Notes under the pieces: model-generated | Told to the model about the DNA's origin: nothing | The model's database searches: none | What the model saw: only the letters and a program-made list of their open reading frames with translations | Assembly (NCBI GenBank): GCA_023433205.1 | Contig: JAEZDS010000242.1 | Span: 1 to 37,342, forward strand | From: Bacteroidota bacterium | GTDB taxonomy: Bacteria; Bacteroidota; Bacteroidia; B-17B0; Aurantibacillaceae | Direction of reading: 5' to 3' | Length of the DNA: 37,342 nt | In this document: positions 1-7,566 of the stretch, piece after piece | How the letters are laid out: each line of letters begins with the position of its first letter | Numbering within the stretch: position 1 is the first letter of the stretch | Position numbers and translations under genes: made by a program

Positions 1-828
1 GCAGTGTATTATGCACTCAGCCTTGAGCAACTTCGCCTCCCATTTACGGGTGACTTTCTCTATCAATACCCCTCATTGCTGAAACTGCTCACATGGTTCG
101 TATTACTTACAGAGGCCCTGATACCGGTACTGGTCTTACTGCCTTCAAAAAGTGGAAAAACCCGGCTGGCCGCTTTTTTCTGCATCTGCTTACTGCATCT
201 GGGCATAGCCGGCACCCTGTATGTTGGCCTTTTTCCGCTTATCGCTATTACTACAGCACTAGGATTGTTGCCCTGGAGAAAAAAAGGAATCTCAGGTTAT
301 CATCCCTTTTCGAATACGCTTCTTCAAAAAATCACCAGTTTTGTCATCATTACAATCACAATAATGTGTGTGATTATAAATCTGCAGGGACTTCCCTCCT
401 TTCCATACACTCTCCGCCGAGAGGTGTTTTCTGTGGCGAATCTCCTGAGGCTGGATCAGTACTGGGGCATGTTCTCTCCCACAGTTCTGAAACGTGATGG
501 CTGGTTTGTTTACCAGGGAGTTGACAGCACGAACAAACAGTGGGATCTGCGGCTCAATAAGGCTGAGGTAGATTATAACAAACCACCGCACATTGTGAGC
601 ATGTACTCCAGTGACCGGTGGAGAAAGCTGGCTGAAAACCTCCAGAGTGACAATTACACCTTTCTCCGGCCGCTGTACGCCCGTTATGTTCTAAAAAAAT
701 GGAACCGTGAAAATCCCGGTCATCAGATGCAGATGCTGAACCTTTATTACATGGAAAAAACCAATCAGCCTGACTACAGGCCTGCCACTGTGCAAAAAAT
801 CCTTTACTGTGTGAGCGATGGCCGATAA
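1..828 (+). CDS. HTTM-domain membrane protein, 3' part (5' truncated by window edge)
   Basis: The open frame runs in from the window edge, so the true start lies upstream; the GTG at position 4 is only the first possible in-window start. The visible 270 or so residues begin with hydrophobic segments carrying a LLTEALIPVLVLLP stretch, then LHLGIAGTLYVGLFPLI, which is the pattern of the HTTM (vitamin K-dependent gamma-carboxylase-like) membrane domain. Another transmembrane segment follows near residues 108-125. A soluble C-terminal part contains a DQYWGMFSPTVLKRDGWFV stretch, common in bacterial HTTM proteins. Substrate and function of the bacterial family are not established. The stop overlaps the start of the methyltransferase by 11 bp, so the two are probably co-translated. 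Family assignment is good; function is unknown. Confidence 0.75.
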   Translation, partial: AVYYALSLEQLRLPFTGDFLYQYPSLLKLLTWFVLLTEALIPVLVLLPSKSGKTRLAAFFCICLLHLGIAGTLYVGLFPLIAITTALGLLPWRKKGISGYHPFSNTLLQKITSFVIITITIMCVIINLQGLPSFPYTLRREVFSVANLLRLDQYWGMFSPTVLKRDGWFVYQGVDSTNKQWDLRLNKAEVDYNKPPHIVSMYSSDRWRKLAENLQSDNYTFLRPLYARYVLKKWNRENPGHQMQMLNLYYMEKTNQPDYRPATVQKILYCVSDGR

Positions 829-1612
829 AATTTATTCCCTGCTGAGTTTCGGGCGACACCTTATCAGCGCAAAATCAAAAGGTCACGGTGTGCATTCTCC
901 ACTGGCTTATGCGCTGTGCGAAAACGTGTTTTTTAATTCTCTTCGTTTTTACGATCTGAATGAATTAAAAAAAATCCGTGATGAACTTTTAAAAAATGAG
1001 GAAGAAATAGAGACAGGTAACTTTGGAGCCGGGTCGCGCACCTTTAACCACAGCAAAAGAACTGTTGCAGACATAGTAAAGAGAGGCACCAGCAAAACCA
1101 AACAGTCGGAGATCTTATATAAACTTGCCAACTACCTGCGTATAAATACCTGCGTGGAATTAGGCACCTCGGTAGGACTAAACACGCTGTACCTGGCAAC
1201 ACAAAATCGCGCAGGGAAGGTTATATCAGTGGAAGGAAGTTCAGCGCTCGTTAATTTTGCAAAAGACCTGGCCATAAAAAATAAGGTTAATAACATTTTG
1301 TTTTTGAATAAAACATTTGAGGTTGCAATTCCGGAGATCCTCGCAAACGTTCATGAGCCTGCTTTAGTATATTTTGACGGTGATCACAGTTACGAGGCCA
1401 CTCAAATTTATTTCACAGCTTTGCTTCCTTTAGCGCGGGGAACTAACGTTTTTGTTTTTGATGATATTTACTGGAGCAGAGAAATGACAAAAGCCTGGAA
1501 AGAGATCAGCTCGCACCCTTCAGTACGACTTAGTATTGATACCTTTTACGCAGGGTTTCTCTTTTTTGATGATGCGATAAAAGAACCATTGACTTACCGC
1601 CTGTTATTATAA
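818..1612 (+). CDS. Class I SAM-dependent methyltransferase
   Basis: This 264-residue protein has a Rossmann-type SAM-binding motif at about residues 113-127 (VELGTSVGLNTLYLA). It also has an acidic motif near 185-190 (YFDGDHSYEAT) and a later VFVFDDIYWS strand, the arrangement of Methyltransf_24/O-methyltransferase-like enzymes. The natural substrate cannot be read from sequence. The ATG at 818 lies inside the end of the preceding HTTM gene, which supports this start and co-translation. No signal peptide is visible, so it should be cytoplasmic. It converges on the SulP gene with a hairpin between them. Confidence 0.8.
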   Translation: MADKIYSLLSFGRHLISAKSKGHGVHSPLAYALCENVFFNSLRFYDLNELKKIRDELLKNEEEIETGNFGAGSRTFNHSKRTVADIVKRGTSKTKQSEILYKLANYLRINTCVELGTSVGLNTLYLATQNRAGKVISVEGSSALVNFAKDLAIKNKVNNILFLNKTFEVAIPEILANVHEPALVYFDGDHSYEATQIYFTALLPLARGTNVFVFDDIYWSREMTKAWKEISSHPSVRLSIDTFYAGFLFFDDAIKEPLTYRLLL

Positions 1613-1633
1613 ACCAACGTTAAGAACATCAGA

Positions 1634-1667
1634 AAAAGGCCCCCGGTACTGAACCGGAGGCCACCCA
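1634..1667 (-). terminator. Intrinsic terminator of the SulP operon
   Basis: Arms at 1638-1647 and 1653-1662 pair over 10 positions around a 5-nt loop. On the minus strand the one non-Watson-Crick position becomes a G:U wobble and the stem is followed by a run of T (the A-run at 1633-1637 on the plus strand). It therefore fits best as the terminator of the minus-strand gene ending at 1694. It may weakly stop the plus-strand methyltransferase too. Confidence 0.75.
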
Positions 1668-1693
1668 ACAAAAACAGGATTTTACACAACTAT

Positions 1694-3148
1694 CTATTGA
1701 TCCTGCATCTGCTCCTTTTCTATTTGTACATCTTCAAATGGTTTTTTAACCTTTGGTTTTGCGGTATCATGAGTTTTCTTCTTCCTAAAAAACACTTTGG
1801 TAACAATGGCATATATTATTAAAGCCGAAAGCACGCCGGTAAGAAAATCCGTTAATGGCACCATCACCGCGGTGTAGACCATCATAACAAAATCAAATTT
1901 GCCGAGGTGGCGAACCTCACGAATTTCGGATGGCTTGATCATATTGGAGGCTACCCATACGAGGATACCGCCAATACAGGCCATTGGAATAAGTTCGAGA
2001 TACTGGGCCAGGTAAAATGCCATCCCCAGTTTTAACACTGCCTTAAAGTATCCGGCCAGCGGTGTGCGCGCACCCGCCTTAATGCTTGTTGCTGTACGTG
2101 CCAGCGCACCTGTACAGGGAAATCCCTGAACCAGCGGCGTTAAGATCTGAACCATACCCTGACCAAAAAATTCCTTATCCGGATTGAACGGGGTTTTGGT
2201 ATTTTTTGCAAGTCTGTCGGCCATTGACGAACAGAGGATACTTTCTACCCCGGAAACAAAAACAATTGCACAAACAAAATAAATTATATCAACCACTACT
2301 TCCCCATTCATTGCAGGCAAAGCAGGAGCTGTAAATACAAAAAAGTTATTGGGAATTGAGCCGTACAGGTCTTTTACAAGAATTATTCCCTTGTCGGCCA
2401 GCAAAGTTGCAGAAAGAAGGGTGGCAACAGCCATTGCAATAACCGGGCCCGGTATAAATATGGAAATACGAAGCAACACTTTAGTCAATACAAATGTCAG
2501 CACCCCCAAAAACAATGACCAGCCATTAATCAGATGAAGATTCTGTGAAGCAACTCCCAGGTTGTGGATCAAGCCACCTTTTATGTCTTCATCCTGCCCA
2601 AGAATGTCGCTGAATGATTCAATTCCAAGAATATCCTCCAGATTAGTAAGTGCAATGGCCGTGGCAATACCAATCGTAAAACCCACAATAATGGAATTAG
2701 GAACAAGCCGGGCATATCTTCCAAAACCAAAGATCCCCATCACCACCAGGATAATGCCTGCAATAATCGAATTTAGGATCAGAAAACCGTGGGCAGTCTC
2801 AAAATCTCCGCCTGAGGCCGGGCCATATTTCAACATTAACCCGGCAATAACCGGGATAAAAGCCGCTGTGGGCCCATACACCTGATACTTTGATCCGCCG
2901 AATGTACGTCCGATCACGCAGGCAAGCGCACCGGCAATAATACCATGCTCTGGCCGCATGCCCATGGCCATTGCAAAGCCCATGGCCATTGGTATTGCAG
3001 TCATGGCCACAATCAAACCGGCACTGAAGTCGCTGTAAACGGTCTTCAGCCAACTTTTTGAACGCAGGTCCTCCCATCGCGCGTCAAAAAGCGTAAAAAA
3101 TAGCTTCAGTCTTCCGGCGGGACTTGTTGGGAAATCTTTAGTCTTCAA
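1694..3148 (-). CDS. SulP family anion permease (possible bicarbonate or sulfate transporter)
   Basis: A 484-residue polytopic membrane protein with the SulP core: DFSAGLIVAMTAIPMAMGFAMA near residues 40-60, and the YGPTAAFIPVI signature near 90-101. Many further hydrophobic helices follow. After the last helix there are only about 30 charged residues, so the C-terminal STAS domain found in many SulP proteins (SulP, BicA, DauA) is absent. The only start matching the family is TTG at 3148, because no in-frame ATG lies near. It sits 10 bp behind the UspA-like gene and in the same strand run as carbonic anhydrase and a bestrophin. That context favours bicarbonate or another inorganic anion over sulfate, but this is inference. 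Confidence 0.88.
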   Translation of the reverse strand: MKTKDFPTSPAGRLKLFFTLFDARWEDLRSKSWLKTVYSDFSAGLIVAMTAIPMAMGFAMAMGMRPEHGIIAGALACVIGRTFGGSKYQVYGPTAAFIPVIAGLMLKYGPASGGDFETAHGFLILNSIIAGIILVVMGIFGFGRYARLVPNSIIVGFTIGIATAIALTNLEDILGIESFSDILGQDEDIKGGLIHNLGVASQNLHLINGWSLFLGVLTFVLTKVLLRISIFIPGPVIAMAVATLLSATLLADKGIILVKDLYGSIPNNFFVFTAPALPAMNGEVVVDIIYFVCAIVFVSGVESILCSSMADRLAKNTKTPFNPDKEFFGQGMVQILTPLVQGFPCTGALARTATSIKAGARTPLAGYFKAVLKLGMAFYLAQYLELIPMACIGGILVWVASNMIKPSEIREVRHLGKFDFVMMVYTAVMVPLTDFLTGVLSALIIYAIVTKVFFRKKKTHDTAKPKVKKPFEDVQIEKEQMQDQ

Positions 3149-3158
3149 TGTCTGGGGG

Positions 3159-3638
3159 TTATATGAATAATGCAGTCAGTTCTTCCTGTTCGGATTGTTT
3201 TATTGATTCAGGCCACACAACTTTTGTATGCGGACATGGACATTTGAGGATCAGTGGAAGCGGATCAAAGGTGTCTGATGACAGTCGTAGATGGTAATTT
3301 TCCGGAACGAAGATCTGGTCAATCTTGTTGGCCACAAGAAAACGATCAAATGCCGAGGAGGTCCTTCCATGAAAAAGTTTGATTCTTAAACCAAGTATCT
3401 GTGTGGAAAAACGGTTCTTGATGATCTCAAGTGCCTCAGTAAATTCAGGCGAAACCTTAGACCGCAGGATATCTGCCTGTGAATAAAACAAAAGTCCTGT
3501 TATGGAACTTTCGAGATGCATCGGATGCATAAGTAAAATATGCACCTGCTCTGCATTCAGATGCGATTCCAGCGCCATTTTCACACAGTTCAGCGACGCT
3601 ATTCGCAAATCAGTTGGAACCAGAATTGTAGTAGCCAT
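3159..3638 (-). CDS. UspA-like (universal stress protein fold) protein
   Basis: This 159-residue soluble protein starts with ATTILVPTDLRIASLNCVKMALE, the first strand and helix of UspA-fold proteins. It ends with a PLILKCPCPHTKVVW strand similar to the last UspA strands. A canonical GxxG ATP-binding motif is not visible, so nucleotide binding is doubtful. It directly precedes the SulP gene (10 bp gap) and probably accompanies or regulates that transporter; UspA-like domains near SulP or other ion transporters are a recurring theme. Its own -7 element lies upstream at 3672-3679. Confidence 0.6.
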   Translation of the reverse strand: MATTILVPTDLRIASLNCVKMALESHLNAEQVHILLMHPMHLESSITGLLFYSQADILRSKVSPEFTEALEIIKNRFSTQILGLRIKLFHGRTSSAFDRFLVANKIDQIFVPENYHLRLSSDTFDPLPLILKCPCPHTKVVWPESIKQSEQEELTALFI

Positions 3639-3671
3639 GCGTTTAGTATTAGGAGATACGTTCTACACAAA

Positions 3672-3679
3672 CAAACGTA
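3672..3679 (-). promoter_or_regulatory. -7 promoter element for UspA-like/SulP genes
   Basis: On the minus strand this reads TACGTTTG, a full match to the Bacteroidota -7 consensus TAnnTTTG, 33 nt before the ATG at 3638. It would allow the UspA-like and SulP genes to be transcribed apart from the upstream histidine kinase. No clear -33 TTG box is seen at the expected spacing. Confidence 0.5.
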
Positions 3680-3703
3680 CAATGCCCGTATTAGGAGCTG
3701 ATA

Positions 3704-3725
3704 AGAAACAGATTAGAAACAGATT
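3704..3725. repeat. 11-bp perfect tandem duplication
   Basis: The unit AGAAACAGATT occurs twice head to tail (3704-3714 and 3715-3725). The second copy runs into the stop codon of the histidine kinase gene. It lies just upstream of the -7 element for the UspA-like gene, so it may be a regulator binding site or simply slippage. Confidence 0.6.
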
Positions 3726-5103
3726 AGAATTGTGGAAGTATGGCCAGAGGCAGCTTTATCTGCACCGTAGTTCCCTTGTTTACCTCGGAACTTACATGCA
3801 GAGTACCGCGGTGCAGGATAACTACATTGCGCGCGAGCGGCAGCCCTATGCCATATCCCTCATACATGCCTGTATTTGAGGCCCTGAAGAATGGATCGTA
3901 TATAAATGCCATTTCAGTCTGAGGAATGCCAATACCCTGATCAGCAATGGTAACAATAACATGACTCTCGCTTGAACCAATACAAACCGTTACCACCTTA
4001 TTGCTGGAGTATTTGCACGCGTTGTTCAGAACGTTGGCAAATGCAAGATTCAACAGTTGCCTGTTTCCTTTCACTTTAAGTTTCCGGTGATCTTCAGGTA
4101 GCAGACTTAGATCTACAGCGATCTGGTTTCCGGGATTCAATTTGTCAATTAAGCCTTTTGTTTCCCAGATAAGTTCATCAACCCTTGTAATTTCCATTGA
4201 AATGGCTTTCCCGCGGTATCCTGTTTGTGCCAGAAACAACAACGATTTCGTTATTTCATCAAGCCGGCCCGCATGAAACAGTATATTTTCAAGCGAAGAC
4301 TTGTATTGTTCTGCCGTCCGATCTTTCATTAATGCCACATCTGCCTCACCAATTATGGCAGTAAGCGGGGTCCCCAGTTCGTGAGAGGCATTGCTTATAA
4401 AATTCTTCTGCGTCTCGAACGCGGTCTCTATCCGGTTTAACAGATCGTTAAAGGTGCTGCTGAGTTCATCAAGCTCGTTCATTTGCAGGTCGCTCTCAAG
4501 CCTTAAGTGAATACTCTCAGTACTTATCTGCTTTACCTTATCGGTAATTCGTTTAATTGGGTCGAATACATGCCTTGAAAAATAATAAGACAAAATAACC
4601 ACAAGCAACACAATAAAGAAAATACATCCAAGGATAAGTGTCCGCAGGTAGTATAAGTGATGTGAAGCATAGTAATTTTCAGCCGACACCACTACCAGAA
4701 ATCGTCTGGCCCCCTCCCTGTGGATAATACCGGTAAAGAATACATTATCAGTCTTAACGTGCCCTTTGCCCTCGGCAAGAGTGTTTACCAGTAGTTCGTG
4801 CGGTATTTTAGCAGAGTCGGCAACCTGTGGAAGTGAAATTCCGCTGTGCAGCTCAATTATCCACTCACGTTCCCCCGGAAGTTTTTCCAGATGCTGTTCA
4901 CGAAGAGACTTAAGGTTTTCCGCGTCAAGTTCAACCAGCTCAAGGTTGTACCGCGCAGCTATCCTGGCACGGGTTTCAAGCCGTTTATAAAAATCAGCGT
5001 ATGAATATTTATCAAGAAAGTAATAAATGGCGAGACCAAAAAGAGCAACAATGGCCACGTTCACAAAGCCAAGCACAAGAGCTACCTTGGTTTGGGTCTT
5101 CAT
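3724..5103 (-). CDS. Two-component sensor histidine kinase (EnvZ/CusS type)
   Basis: This 459-residue inner-membrane kinase has a TM helix at about 7-29 and a periplasmic sensor of roughly 120 residues with no recognised motif. A second TM helix (about 155-175) and a HAMP segment (about 176-228) follow. The dimerisation/phosphoacceptor motif ASHELGTPLTAI has the likely phospho-His at H241. The ATPase domain shows an N box (N360/N361), DQGIGIP (388-394) and GYGIGLPLA (416-424). Its ATG overlaps the response regulator stop by 4 bp (ATGA), so the pair is translationally coupled. Its position between carbonic anhydrase and SulP suggests it senses an ion, pH or CO2-related cue, but no sensor residue proves this. 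Confidence 0.93.
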   Translation of the reverse strand: MKTQTKVALVLGFVNVAIVALFGLAIYYFLDKYSYADFYKRLETRARIAARYNLELVELDAENLKSLREQHLEKLPGEREWIIELHSGISLPQVADSAKIPHELLVNTLAEGKGHVKTDNVFFTGIIHREGARRFLVVVSAENYYASHHLYYLRTLILGCIFFIVLLVVILSYYFSRHVFDPIKRITDKVKQISTESIHLRLESDLQMNELDELSSTFNDLLNRIETAFETQKNFISNASHELGTPLTAIIGEADVALMKDRTAEQYKSSLENILFHAGRLDEITKSLLFLAQTGYRGKAISMEITRVDELIWETKGLIDKLNPGNQIAVDLSLLPEDHRKLKVKGNRQLLNLAFANVLNNACKYSSNKVVTVCIGSSESHVIVTIADQGIGIPQTEMAFIYDPFFRASNTGMYEGYGIGLPLARNVVILHRGTLHVSSEVNKGTTVQIKLPLAILPQF

Positions 5104-5819
5104 GATTCCTTTAATACATAACCCCTGCCGGTTACGGTATGAATAAGTTTGGTATTGGAGCCGCTCTCGAGCTTTTTTCGCAGATAATTGATATAAACAT
5201 CAACCACATTGGTGCCCATATTGAAGTTGATATCCCAGGCCCCCTCAAGCAGTTCCATCCTTGACATTACCCTGCCCCTGTTACGGATCAGCACCAGCAG
5301 CAGCCTGTACTCTGTGGCGGTCAAAGATACAGGGGTATTGTTACGTGATACTGTTTTGGCGTCGTCGTCAACCACGAGGTCAGCCACAAGGAACACATTT
5401 TTCCTTTCGGTGCTGGGCCCTTCCTGTTGTAATGAACGCCGTAAAAGCGCGTTTATTCTTGCATTAAGCTCAATAAATTTAAATGGTTTAACAAGATAAT
5501 CATCAGCACCTAAATCAAGACCATGTGCAATGTTCTCTGATGCCCCTAATGCAGTAAGTATCAGGATTGGGGTGCTTAGCTCCCTGCTTCGCAACTCCCT
5601 GCATACCTCCAGACCATTCTTTCCAGGCAGCATTATGTCTATAATAAGTATATCATAGCTGTTGCTTAACGCCATCGAAACTCCGGTGGCCCCGTCAAAA
5701 GCCACCGAAACCTCGAAATTATTCTCACTTAATCCTTTTGTAATGATAGAAGCCACACTGGCCTCATCCTCAACAAGCAGTACTTTTTTTAATGGCTTAG
5801 TATTTTGCTGTGCCTGCAC
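5100..5819 (-). CDS. OmpR/PhoB-family response regulator
   Basis: The 239-residue protein has an N-terminal receiver domain: acidic pocket E17-D18, phospho-acceptor D61 within IIDIMLPGKNG, and conserved Lys in LVKPFKFIEL. A C-terminal winged helix of the Trans_reg_C type follows (EYRLLLVLIRNRGRVMSR; VDVYINYLRKKLE; TVTGRGYVL). The start is GTG at 5819, since the upstream frame closes within four codons. It lies 17 bp after the carbonic anhydrase stop and is coupled to the kinase by an ATGA overlap. Likely targets are its own operon, though no operator is identified. Confidence 0.94.
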   Translation of the reverse strand: MQAQQNTKPLKKVLLVEDEASVASIITKGLSENNFEVSVAFDGATGVSMALSNSYDILIIDIMLPGKNGLEVCRELRSRELSTPILILTALGASENIAHGLDLGADDYLVKPFKFIELNARINALLRRSLQQEGPSTERKNVFLVADLVVDDDAKTVSRNNTPVSLTATEYRLLLVLIRNRGRVMSRMELLEGAWDINFNMGTNVVDVYINYLRKKLESGSNTKLIHTVTGRGYVLKES

Positions 5820-5836
5820 TACTATAACTCACAACA

Positions 5837-6535
5837 TTATGCCTGTACGACGTGATTTTTCACAAACTCAAGCGCTCTTTCCTTTTCGCCTTTGGTATTA
5901 ACTACCAGCGTATCTGCCTGAAAGGTCACTACGCCGGTCCCCACATCATGTGAACCGCCAATTATCCCGATCTCACCCTTCTCGATCATCTCTTTAAGTA
6001 TTGGGCTGCGCTCCTGTATTGCTCTTACGGTGCGCTTCACGTTAATGTTCGCCACCCTTTCTACAAACTCCCCATTACCAGAATTGCGGTTAGTGCTTGT
6101 TGACGTTTCATCTTCAACAGCGGGCCGGATCTTTGACAGAAGTGCGGTGAGATTCCCCATCTCAACATGGTCACAGGCTCCTTTTACGGCGCCACATTTT
6201 GTGTGTCCCAATACCACAATAAATTTTGAACCCGCCACCTTACAGGCAAATTCCATACTGCCAAGAACATCTTCATTGATAATGTTTCCTGCAACACGAA
6301 CGCTGAAAATATCGCCAAGACCCTGGTCGAAGATCAGTTCAGCTGAGGTGCGGCTATCGATACAGCTCAGGATTATAGCAAAGGGATGTTGTCCGTCGGA
6401 GGTTTCGTTGGCCTGCTGCAGAAGGTTCCGGTTTATTTTAAGATTGTTTACAAAACGTTTGTTGCCTTCGATGAGCAGCTCCAGCGCTTTGCTTGGAGTT
6501 ATTGCAGCCTGCATTTCTTTGGTAAGTGTTTTCAT
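5837..6535 (-). CDS. Beta-class carbonic anhydrase
   Basis: A 232-residue enzyme interconverting CO2 and bicarbonate. The zinc site is visible: C58 and the D60/R62 dyad in SCIDSRTSAELIFD, then H111 and C114 in LGHTKCGAVKG. The C-terminal IIGGSHDVGTGVVTF segment is also typical. No signal peptide is present, so it is cytoplasmic. It lies 23 bp after the bestrophin-like gene and 17 bp before the response regulator, evidently in one operon. With a bestrophin channel and a SulP permease nearby it probably serves bicarbonate supply or pH homeostasis. Confidence 0.95.
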   Translation of the reverse strand: MKTLTKEMQAAITPSKALELLIEGNKRFVNNLKINRNLLQQANETSDGQHPFAIILSCIDSRTSAELIFDQGLGDIFSVRVAGNIINEDVLGSMEFACKVAGSKFIVVLGHTKCGAVKGACDHVEMGNLTALLSKIRPAVEDETSTSTNRNSGNGEFVERVANINVKRTVRAIQERSPILKEMIEKGEIGIIGGSHDVGTGVVTFQADTLVVNTKGEKERALEFVKNHVVQA

Positions 6536-6558
6536 GGTTAGTGGTTTTAGCTGATTAT

Positions 6559-7449
6559 TTATAATTGATAAAATGATTCTTTTGGAGCTGCATCCGGCAG
6601 GTTGTTATCGTTCAGTAGCTGCCGAATGTTCACCTCTATGGTAGTGGCAATGGCGGTAACTGCAGTGTCTGTCGGCCTGTTCTCAAATGGATCCTGCATG
6701 TGAGTGGCCGATTTTTCAAGGAGAAAAAAGGCTGTGGAAATAAGCAGCAGCAATGGCATCTCAAAATACCAGCTCACTTCCTTAAGTGAGATAGAGAGCA
6801 ACACCACAAAAAGATAAATGATAAGGTGCAGAAATAATTTGTAGGTTGCCGGGAAGATCGTTGTCTTGATCCGCTCCGCCCTGCCCTGTGAGTCCATAAG
6901 CCGCACCAGCGTTTCGTTAAGCTGGATCATAGAGAACAACTCAATCTGACCGTTCTGTTTCAGCAATTTAAGGTCCTCCCCGTGCTTATCAACCAGTGCC
7001 AGAGGTTTGTTTTGATGTTTAAGTATTTCCGCCAGTTCCTCCCCACTTATAAAAGAGGAAAGATTGCCCGCGGGATCAAGCTTTCGCAGACTTTGTCCCA
7101 ATGAATAACACCAGGCAATCTGGCGGAAACCCATTCTTTTTACCACTTCCTCGTTATCCCTCACAAAGGTCTTTAACTGCAGTACAAGCGTTCGTGAATC
7201 GTTCACAATGCTTCCCCATATCTTTCGGGCTTCCCACCAGCGATCGTACGACTGGTTAAGTTTAAAAGAAAGCAGGATTGAAATGGCTGTTCCTATAAAT
7301 GTAGGAATGGTAAGGGGAAGATCGGGAAGCCAGTGGCGGTAATATTGCGTAATGAGCTGAACAAAGAGATATACGATCAGCACATACAAAGCATCATACC
7401 TTACCTTGTTGACTATATAATTAAATGGTATCCTCTTTTCCAGTAACAT
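6559..7449 (-). CDS. Bestrophin-like (YneE-type) anion channel
   Basis: The protein of 296 residues from the chosen start has hydrophobic helices and the FKLNQSYDRWWEARKIWGSIVNDSRTL block typical of bacterial bestrophin/YneE proteins. The frame is open to 7536, but the start MLLEKRIPFNYIV at 7449 matches the family N-terminus and lies 17 nt after a TAnnTTTG -7 element at 7467-7474. Family members are pentameric channels; bacterial ones have been reported to conduct cations or anions, and bestrophins in phototrophs have been linked to bicarbonate. Adjacency to carbonic anhydrase makes bicarbonate or chloride plausible here, which is inference. Confidence 0.9.
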   Translation of the reverse strand: MLLEKRIPFNYIVNKVRYDALYVLIVYLFVQLITQYYRHWLPDLPLTIPTFIGTAISILLSFKLNQSYDRWWEARKIWGSIVNDSRTLVLQLKTFVRDNEEVVKRMGFRQIAWCYSLGQSLRKLDPAGNLSSFISGEELAEILKHQNKPLALVDKHGEDLKLLKQNGQIELFSMIQLNETLVRLMDSQGRAERIKTTIFPATYKLFLHLIIYLFVVLLSISLKEVSWYFEMPLLLLISTAFFLLEKSATHMQDPFENRPTDTAVTAIATTIEVNIRQLLNDNNLPDAAPKESFYQL

Positions 7450-7466
7450 GCGAAAAGGCTTTTTGG

Positions 7467-7474
7467 CAAAAATA
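7467..7474 (-). promoter_or_regulatory. -7 promoter element of the bestrophin/carbonic anhydrase operon
   Basis: The minus strand reads TATTTTTG, matching TAnnTTTG, 17 nt before the bestrophin ATG at 7449. It supports that start over the longer frame, whose first codons would lie upstream of the promoter. Confidence 0.5.
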
Positions 7475-7489
7475 AAAAGAAAAAAAAGC

Positions 7490-7534
7490 ACAATAGTATT
7501 ACTATCATAAATAATTGTAAAACTATTGTAATAC
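7490..7534. promoter_or_regulatory. Cluster of short symmetric repeats in the divergent promoter region (possible TetR operator)
   Basis: Between the bestrophin and TetR genes there is an odd-centred palindrome ATAGTA-T-TACTAT (7493-7505). An inverted pair ACAATAGT (7490-7497) / ACTATTGT (7522-7529) and a second inverted pair GTATTAC (7496-7502) / GTAATAC (7528-7534) also occur. A direct repeat ATTGTAA (7514-7520, 7525-7531) is spaced 11 bp. This density of symmetric elements between divergent promoters is what a dimeric TetR operator would look like, but the region is AT-rich and no footprint is known. Confidence 0.4.
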
Positions 7535-7539
7535 ATTTG
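7532..7539 (+). promoter_or_regulatory. -7 promoter element of the TetR-family gene
   Basis: TACATTTG, a full TAnnTTTG match, lies 27 nt before the ATG at 7567. It overlaps one of the inverted repeats, consistent with autoregulation. Confidence 0.45.
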
Positions 7540-7566
7540 GGGTTTAAACGCAAACGACCTTTTATT

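Noticed and set aside
7450..7536. Upstream extension of the bestrophin gene (29 codons)
   Set aside because: The extension is low-complexity and would contain the gene's own -7 element; the ATG at 7449 matches the family N-terminus.
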